A DNA stretch of 20,000 bases from a bacterium. GTDB taxonomy: Bacteria; Hydrogenedentota; Hydrogenedentia; Hydrogenedentiales; SLHB01. The stretch spans positions 1 to 20,000 of the forward strand of contig JAAEQP010000291.1 in the NCBI GenBank assembly GCA_024231375.1, given 5' to 3'. The notes beneath the pieces were generated by a model. That model was given only the letters and a program-made list of their open reading frames with translations, had not been told where the DNA came from and searched no databases. The position numbers were made by a program, and so were the translations under genes. Shown here in pieces: positions 15,009 to 20,000 of this stretch; positions within the stretch are counted from its first letter, which is position 1, and each line of letters begins with the position of its first letter.

Positions 15009-17000
15009 TCAGTCAGTGCGTTCATACAGAATCGTCGTCGCCTGAGCGCGTTCGGGCAGTTCGACGAGCAAGCCCCGTTCGAGCAACTCGCTGCCGGCCA
15101 CGTCCCACGTCTCGGTCCCATCGACGGCGCGCAGCCGGTACGTGGCGTCCGCATCCAGGCCCCGCAAGGGCAGACGCGCCAATTCATACACACTGTCCTT
15201 CCGACGAAACGCCTGCACCATGCCCTGGCCGGCGCGGTTGAACTGCCACGCCATCCAAACGCCTTCTCTCTGGCTGTGCGGCGTCAGTGGATAGAAATCG
15301 CCGGAGTAGTTCTCGCGCGCGACGCGCCATTGGTCGAACAAGGCGCGCAATGCGTCGTAGTCAATGCCGGTTTCGCGCAAGTCGAAGCCGCAACTGCACG
15401 AATTCGCCATGGTGCTCCAAAAGGCGTAAGGCTCGACCGGCGTCGCGCCGCCACCGTAGTACCCCGCGTCCGCACAGGCCACGGTCCCGGTCCCGTGATA
15501 CGGCAGCCACATGGACAGCCCATAGGTCAGGCACTGCATGCCGAGGGGTACGAACACGTAGTCGCTACGCCAGAGTGGAACGGCGCGCCGGTAGGTCTCG
15601 ATATCGAGGCGCCGGCCGCCGGACGCGCAGGTGTCGATGAGCATGTTGGGATGACGCCGTCGGAGTTCGTCGAAGTAGGCGAGATAGTTGGTAATGTGGC
15701 GTATCTCGGTGATGCCCTGGCGGTCTTCGGCGTCGTTCGCGCGCCACGAGTCCAGGGGCCGCATGTTGAAATCCTGCCGGTACAGGTCGATGCCCTGTTC
15801 GACCAGCAACGCATCCACATGTTCCGTGAGCCATTCAAGGACTTCCGGCTTGTCCAGCCGCAACAACCCGCCCTTCGCGCCGCCATGGACCCAGTCGGGA
15901 TGCTGCTCGGTCAGCCACGTGCCCGCGGCCACGCGCTCCGGCTCGAACCACACCAGCACCTTCAACCCCTTCGCATGGGCGTGCTCGACGATGGGCTTGA
16001 ATCCGTCGGGGAACCGGGAGGTGTCGATTTCCCAGGTGCCGGTCTTGGGCCATTGCCGGTCGCACGGATACCAACCGGCGTCCATCCACCAGTAATCGAG
16101 CCCCAGCCGCTCTTCGAGGTACCGGTCGATGAACATGATCTGGTTCTGTTCGTTGGCGTCGATCATCTCGCTGTAGGCGCGGGAACTGGACGCCAAGAGC
16201 ATGGGCTCGGGTGGCGCGCCGTTGGGCCGCGGCATGCTGTGTGCCATCACCCAGCGACGCCACACGTTCTGCGCGTCGATCCAGTCGCCCTGGTAGAAGT
16301 GGAGCACCACCAGCGGCGTCCGTACTTCCTCGCCGGGCAGCAGTTTGAAATGAGTCAGGTCCTGCCCACCCCGGATACGCAACCCTTGTGCGTCGTCGCG
16401 GGTGAATTCCGCCGCCCACTGTCCGGGCCAGCCCAGCGCGTAGACGAGTCCACCACCGGCCCATTCGACGTTGAAGTAAGGCCATCCTTCGTCGGTGGGC
16501 CGGCCGCCTGTCGGCGCGAACCGCATGGAGGCCTTTGGGCCAAGGACACTGGTCAACGGCTCGTAGCTGGCCGATCCCACGCCATCGCCGTTGTGGTGAT
16601 GGAGTACGAACTCGCCTTCCTCGCCCCGCTCGAACCCAGCGTCTAACGCCTGGATGTTCGAGAGAATCGGCGTGTCGGCCGAACCGGTATTCCTGAAGTG
16701 CAGGGTCCATTCCAACACGGGGAAGTCGCGGTATTGAACGGCTTCGCACCGGACTTGGAGGCCCGTCTCCGGGTCGGACCAAGTCAGCGTGTGGCGCGTA
16801 CGCGCGTCGTCGATGGCTTCGGATTGATGTTGCGGGTTCCAGCCGGGCAGCAACTCGGCCGATGAACGCTCCCCGTAGGTAAACGAGAAGAACGGCTGCC
16901 CGGGCGCCGCGAAGGCGGATTCGGCCCAAGCCCGCGCCTGGTCCATCCCGTCAGGTTCGGCAGCCCCCATGATCTGTGTGGCGACGAGAAGTGACAACAT
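15009..17000 (-). CDS. GH36-family alpha-galactosidase-like enzyme without the NPCBM domain
   Basis: This 663-residue enzyme follows a very short hydrophobic leader (MLSLLVATQIMGAAE), a weak signal peptide. An N-terminal beta-sandwich (to about 290) precedes the catalytic barrel with GLDYWWMDAGWYP, VLVWFEPERV and GIDLYRQDFN, in which D410 is the nucleophile; CASGGRRLD follows, and WRSD places the acid/base at D480. The 70-residue spacing matches characterised GH36 enzymes. The C-terminal beta domain includes MAWQFNRAGQGMVQAFRR. GH36 members release terminal alpha-galactose from raffinose-type sugars or galactomannans. It is clearly paralogous to the gene 13 bases upstream. Just after the leader, DQARAWAESAFA resembles the last strand of an NPCBM domain (CDQADWAEAKAVL in the paralogue), suggesting loss of that domain. 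AGGGAGAGGAA precedes the ATG. Confidence 0.9.
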   Translation of the reverse strand: MLSLLVATQIMGAAEPDGMDQARAWAESAFAAPGQPFFSFTYGERSSAELLPGWNPQHQSEAIDDARTRHTLTWSDPETGLQVRCEAVQYRDFPVLEWTLHFRNTGSADTPILSNIQALDAGFERGEEGEFVLHHHNGDGVGSASYEPLTSVLGPKASMRFAPTGGRPTDEGWPYFNVEWAGGGLVYALGWPGQWAAEFTRDDAQGLRIRGGQDLTHFKLLPGEEVRTPLVVLHFYQGDWIDAQNVWRRWVMAHSMPRPNGAPPEPMLLASSSRAYSEMIDANEQNQIMFIDRYLEERLGLDYWWMDAGWYPCDRQWPKTGTWEIDTSRFPDGFKPIVEHAHAKGLKVLVWFEPERVAAGTWLTEQHPDWVHGGAKGGLLRLDKPEVLEWLTEHVDALLVEQGIDLYRQDFNMRPLDSWRANDAEDRQGITEIRHITNYLAYFDELRRRHPNMLIDTCASGGRRLDIETYRRAVPLWRSDYVFVPLGMQCLTYGLSMWLPYHGTGTVACADAGYYGGGATPVEPYAFWSTMANSCSCGFDLRETGIDYDALRALFDQWRVARENYSGDFYPLTPHSQREGVWMAWQFNRAGQGMVQAFRRKDSVYELARLPLRGLDADATYRLRAVDGTETWDVAGSELLERGLLVELPERAQATTILYERTD

Positions 17001-17013
17001 TTCCTCTCCCTCC

Positions 17014-19476
17014 CTACTTCACGGCTTCGTACATGACGATAAACACGCCGGGCCGATCCGGAATGGCAACGCGTACGCCCTCGTCCATCAACACCTTTCC
17101 GGTAGCTTCATACGGTTCCCCGGCGGGTTCAAGTGGCGTGACGGAATACCGCGCGCCGGGCTCGAGTCCCTGAAGCGGCAACCGCGCGGATTCGTAGATG
17201 CTGTCGGAACGCCGAAACGCTTGGACCACACCCTGGTTCGTCTCGGCCCGGTCGAACTGCCACGCAATCCAGTCCTGGTCGGACAGGGTGTACGGCGTGA
17301 TTGGGTAGTAGTCGCCAAGATAGCAGGGAATGTACGCCTTCCATCGGTCGACAATCTCCTTCAGGCGGGCGTAGTCGAGGTTCTCCTCGCGCATGTCCCA
17401 GCACGCGATGAAATCGGGTCCCAGCACGCTGTAGACGTCGTAAGGGTCGGTTCGGGACGTGCCGGTGCCGTAGAACGGGAACCACAACGACAGCGCGTGG
17501 GTATGGCACTGGTTGCCCACGGGCTGCATGATGTAGTCGCTGCGTAGCAACGGCACGGCGCGCCGCAACGTTTCGAGGTCGTTGCGGCGGCCGCCACTGG
17601 CGCACGAGTCGATGAGCAGACCGGGGTGTCGGCGGCACAGCTCGTCCCAGTAGGCGAAGTAGGCCTCCACATGCCGAATTTCGGTGATGCCCTGCCGGTC
17701 TTCCGTGTCGTTTCCGCGCCAGAAGGACAAGGGGTCGATGTTGAAATCCTGACGGTAAAGGTCGATGCCCTGACTGGTGATCAGTGCGTCCACGTGGTCG
17801 GTGAGCCACGCAAGCACTTCCGGGTCGCCCAGGTTCAACAACCCGCCCTTCGCGCCACCCAGAACCCACTCGGGATGGTTCTCGGTGAGCCAGGTGCCTC
17901 CCGTGACGCGTTCGGGCTCAAACCACACGATGGACTTCACACCCTTCGCGTGGGCGTGGTCGGTAATCTCGCGCAATCCCTTGGGGAACCGCTTGGTGTC
18001 CACCTCCCACGTGCCCGTGTTCGGCCACCCGGTCTTGTTGACGTACCACCCGGCGTCCATCCACCAATAGTCGAGCGTGATACCCCGTTCGAGGTACTTG
18101 TCGACGAAGAAGATCTGGCTCGCCGTATCGGCGTTGATCATCTCGCCGTACTGATGCGAACTGCACGCCGCCAGGAACGGCACGGACGGCAGTTCGCCAC
18201 CGGGACGCGGCATGTTGTGCGCCACCATCCAGGCGCGCCACACGTTCTGCGCACGCAACCAGTCGCCGTGGTAGAACTGAAGCACGATCATCGGCGTCCG
18301 CACTTCCTCGCCGGGGTGCAGCGTGAAATGCGTGAGTTCCTGACCGGCCCGCAACGTCAGGCCGGTGCCTGCGTCGCGGACGAGATCCGCCGCCCATTGC
18401 CCGGCCCAACTCACCGCAAAAATGAGTCTGCCACTCGGGTGCTCGATGTTGTAGTACGGAAAAGCCAGGTTGGTCGGACGTCCGCCAGAAGGCGCGAAGT
18501 GCTTGGTTGCACCGGGGTCAAGGGACTCGGTGTAGGGCTGGAAACTGTCCGCGGTACAGTAGTCGCCTTTGTGATGATGCAGCGTGTATCCGCCCGCGCC
18601 GCCCCGGTGGATTTCGGTGTCGATAGCGCGGATGTCCGACAGAATCGGCGTGTCCCTGTCACCGGTGTTCTCAAAGTGGAGGGTCCATTCCACCGTTGGG
18701 AAACCGTGATACTCCACGGCCTCGCATCGCACGACAAGACCCGTGTCCGGGTCGGTGTAGGTCAACGTGTGGCCCGTGCGCTTCTCGTCAATCTGCCGCG
18801 ATGCGCGCGAGAATTCCCACGTGTCGAGGAAGGTGCGCGAACTGGCCCCGCCATAGGTGAACGAGAAGAAGGGGTCATCGGTCAGCGGGATCTTCGCCTG
18901 CTGGACCAGCGGCAGTTCGCCGAGCCACACGTTCGTGCCGTCGTTCAGGACTGCTTTGGCCTCGGCCCAGTCGGCTTGGTCGCACGTGATGCCGTCCCCG
19001 CCGTCGGAGATGTGCAACCGGAACTCGGACGCGCCTTTCAGGTCCACCGACACGCTCACACCGGCCATGCCCTCACGCATGAGGGGCGACTCCCAGATCT
19101 GCTCGCCAGCGACCGACACCGAAAACACCACGCTGCCGCGACCGCCACTGGTTTGCTCGTTCGTGTCCACACCCACCACGGCCTCGAACCGGGCGGCCGG
19201 TTCGGGGAGACGCACCATGAGATCGCTGACCGCATGGCAGTACAGGCCACGCGTGTAGGTGGTGCGTGCGATGTTCATGGGCTTCCCGGCACGGCCATTC
19301 GCCTGAACCGGATCGTTATTGGCCAGCACGTCAATCCGCGCGGTGTCGTCGGGGGCCTCAGCCGCGCCGAAAAACTTGATCGACGCCCACTCGGTACGCG
19401 TGTTCATGTCCTGCACCGTAGGCGCCGCGGCAAGCACGGCGTGGGCCATAACGGTGGTGATGGTGAGTCCCAGCAT
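17014..19476 (-). CDS. GH36-family alpha-galactosidase-like enzyme with N-terminal NPCBM domain
   Basis: This 820-residue enzyme starts at the ATG at 19476, with AAGGAG 8 bases upstream; the open frame continues to 19920 but that part is repeat sequence. Residues 1-18 are a short hydrophobic leader (LGLTITTVMAHAVLAA). Residues about 22-180 are an NPCBM carbohydrate-binding domain (GLYCHAVSDLMVRLP, FEAVVGVDTNEQ, SVVFSVSVAGEQIWES, ITCDQADWAEAKAVL). The GH36 beta-sandwich begins at PFFSFTYGG; the barrel has LDYWWMDAGWYV, IVWFEPERV, nucleophile D577 in GIDLYRQDFN, CASGGRRND and acid/base D647 in LLRSDY. It is the first gene of the run and 13 bases from its paralogue, so one transcript is likely. 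The substrate is probably an alpha-galactosidic glycan, but GH36 also includes alpha-N-acetylgalactosaminidases. Confidence 0.92.
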   Translation of the reverse strand: MLGLTITTVMAHAVLAAAPTVQDMNTRTEWASIKFFGAAEAPDDTARIDVLANNDPVQANGRAGKPMNIARTTYTRGLYCHAVSDLMVRLPEPAARFEAVVGVDTNEQTSGGRGSVVFSVSVAGEQIWESPLMREGMAGVSVSVDLKGASEFRLHISDGGDGITCDQADWAEAKAVLNDGTNVWLGELPLVQQAKIPLTDDPFFSFTYGGASSRTFLDTWEFSRASRQIDEKRTGHTLTYTDPDTGLVVRCEAVEYHGFPTVEWTLHFENTGDRDTPILSDIRAIDTEIHRGGAGGYTLHHHKGDYCTADSFQPYTESLDPGATKHFAPSGGRPTNLAFPYYNIEHPSGRLIFAVSWAGQWAADLVRDAGTGLTLRAGQELTHFTLHPGEEVRTPMIVLQFYHGDWLRAQNVWRAWMVAHNMPRPGGELPSVPFLAACSSHQYGEMINADTASQIFFVDKYLERGITLDYWWMDAGWYVNKTGWPNTGTWEVDTKRFPKGLREITDHAHAKGVKSIVWFEPERVTGGTWLTENHPEWVLGGAKGGLLNLGDPEVLAWLTDHVDALITSQGIDLYRQDFNIDPLSFWRGNDTEDRQGITEIRHVEAYFAYWDELCRRHPGLLIDSCASGGRRNDLETLRRAVPLLRSDYIMQPVGNQCHTHALSLWFPFYGTGTSRTDPYDVYSVLGPDFIACWDMREENLDYARLKEIVDRWKAYIPCYLGDYYPITPYTLSDQDWIAWQFDRAETNQGVVQAFRRSDSIYESARLPLQGLEPGARYSVTPLEPAGEPYEATGKVLMDEGVRVAIPDRPGVFIVMYEAVK

Positions 19477-19625
19477 AGCGATAACTCCTTCATAGCCTGT
19501 GCATTGTGCTGCCCAGGACGCCGCAACAACGTGACGAGCGATTGTCCTCCATGCACGCAACGCAATACAAGGTGTCCCAGGGCTGTCGAGAAGTAGTCTG
19601 CGGGCGAAAGGACAAGCGAGAAACC

Positions 19626-19793
19626 GGGACTGTACCAAGCGGAGTCCGCCGCAGGCGGGCGCAGACGGGACTGTCCCAGGTCTTCTCGCGGCCCGCGCAA
19701 GGCGAGACGGTGCTTCTTCAACGGCTCCGCTGTCCCCCGCTTGTCGCGGCCTACGCGCCGAGGCCGAGACGCATTCAACAGCTCCATCCTTCC
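19626..19793. repeat. mosaic of degenerate GGGACTGT-type repeat ends
   Basis: 19626-19641 is GGGACTGTACCAAGCG exactly. GGGACTGTCCC follows at about 19668, and then a diverged right half of the 177-bp element ending TTCTTCAACGGCTCC...GTCCCC (19714-19737). A second right-end-like stretch runs from about 19742 to ATTCAACAGCTCCATCC (19772-19793). This suggests nested or recombined insertions. Confidence 0.65.
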
Positions 19794-19816
19794 CGCGTCG
19801 CGGACACTTCCCTAAC

Positions 19817-19929
19817 CCCCAACACCCACCCTCCACGTCATCCTGAGCGACGCGAAGGATCTCTTGCCTCAGGCGCCAAGCCCCCCGCTGCGGCACGGTC
19901 TCCTGACCCTGCCCCAACACCCACCCTCC
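19817..19929. repeat. 18-bp exact direct repeat pair
   Basis: CCCCAACACCCACCCTCC occurs at 19817-19834 and again at 19912-19929, 95 bases apart. Each copy is followed by a different repeat-like segment: GTCATCCTGAGCG... in the first case and CGCCGGTC... in the second. Confidence 0.85.
19838..19863. repeat. dispersed GTCATCCTGAGCGA-type palindrome
   Basis: GTCATCCTGAGCGACGCGAA followed by GGATCT, with ATCCT/AGGAT as the foldback arms. I recall this motif as a widely dispersed intergenic repeat in many unrelated bacterial genomes; only one copy is present here. Confidence 0.55.
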
Positions 19930-19958
19930 GCGCCGGTCGCATCCATAGGGGGAAACCA

Positions 19959-19978
19959 GACCGGCGAGGGCGCCGGTC
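19959..19978. repeat. perfect 8-bp hairpin
   Basis: GACCGGCG (19959-19966) and CGCCGGTC (19971-19978) form a perfect stem with the loop AGGG. A related CGCCGGTC lies at 19931-19938. This is typical of short GC-rich intergenic palindromes. Confidence 0.7.
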
Positions 19979-20000
19979 CCACACCCGGCAGGAGTGCCCG

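Larger units (their letters stand above)
19477..20000. other. gene-free repeat-rich region upstream of the GH36 operon
   Basis: These 524 bases hold no gene that I can support. The first 140 bases should contain the operon promoter; no convincing -35/-10 pair is seen on the minus strand (TTGTAT and GACAAT with an 18-base gap is the best). The rest is a patchwork of repeat fragments listed separately. Confidence 0.6.

Noticed and set aside
13710..16646. 978-residue plus-strand open frame opposite the DUF4091 and GH36 genes
   Set aside because: It is antisense to two clearly conserved genes, and its composition is low-complexity and His/Arg/Val-rich, typical of GC-rich shadows.
17626..19596. 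656-residue plus-strand open frame opposite the NPCBM-GH36 gene
   Set aside because: Antisense shadow with no recognisable domain.
19477..19920. N-terminal extension of the NPCBM-GH36 frame
   Set aside because: It reads through repeat fragments; the ATG at 19476 has AAGGAG at the right distance and opens a leader peptide.

Overview
The window is high-GC (roughly 60% by eye) bacterial chromosomal DNA with tightly packed genes, good Shine-Dalgarno sites and an unusually large load of short palindromic repeats between genes. The gene mix suggests an uncultured, polysaccharide-degrading heterotroph of the PVC / Hydrogenedentota / Lentisphaerae kind: a non-HemE URO-D-like protein, GH36 enzymes with an NPCBM domain, a CBM9-like/DUF4091 protein, an SMP-30 lactonase, a YprB-like exonuclease with a TPR-like tail, and GGGACTGT-type palindromes. 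That assignment is inference; no rRNA or other marker gene is present.

Layout. 1-500 (-): a GNAT acetyltransferase cut by the window edge. 521-697: first copy of a 177-bp palindromic element. 881-3154 (+): an hflK-hflC membrane protease-regulator operon; hflK ends in a 12-bp tandem repeat coding an SSTR/SSTQ tail. 3189-3365: second copy of the 177-bp element. 3401-5862 (+): a small unknown gene, carrying an in-frame palindromic insertion, translationally coupled to a 716-residue protein that joins a GT-B-like glycosyltransferase fold, a degenerate methyltransferase-like region and TPRs. 5882-8067 (-): an SMP-30/gluconolactonase-family gene followed by a DEDD-type exonuclease. 8478-9476 (+): a KAS III-like ketosynthase. 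9492-10610 (-): a response regulator with an HD-GYP output domain. 10822-11994 (+): a URO-D superfamily protein. 12054-19476 (-): a three-gene run for sugar-polymer degradation: NPCBM-GH36, a second GH36, and a secreted CBM9-like/DUF4091 protein. 19477-20000: no gene, but a mosaic of repeat fragments.

How the genes fit together. HflK and HflC form the usual heteromeric SPFH complex at the inner membrane; FtsH is not in the window. The GH36 pair and the CBM9-like/DUF4091 protein look like one secreted or periplasmic module acting on alpha-galactosides or related glycans, with no transporter or regulator visible here. The remaining genes are housekeeping or regulatory singles. The most notable signals are repeat-driven: two direct 177-bp copies bracketing hflKC, a roughly 63-bp palindrome inserted in frame in a coding sequence with a 15-bp near-perfect flanking duplication, and a 16-bp repeat core found at three separate loci in the same orientation.
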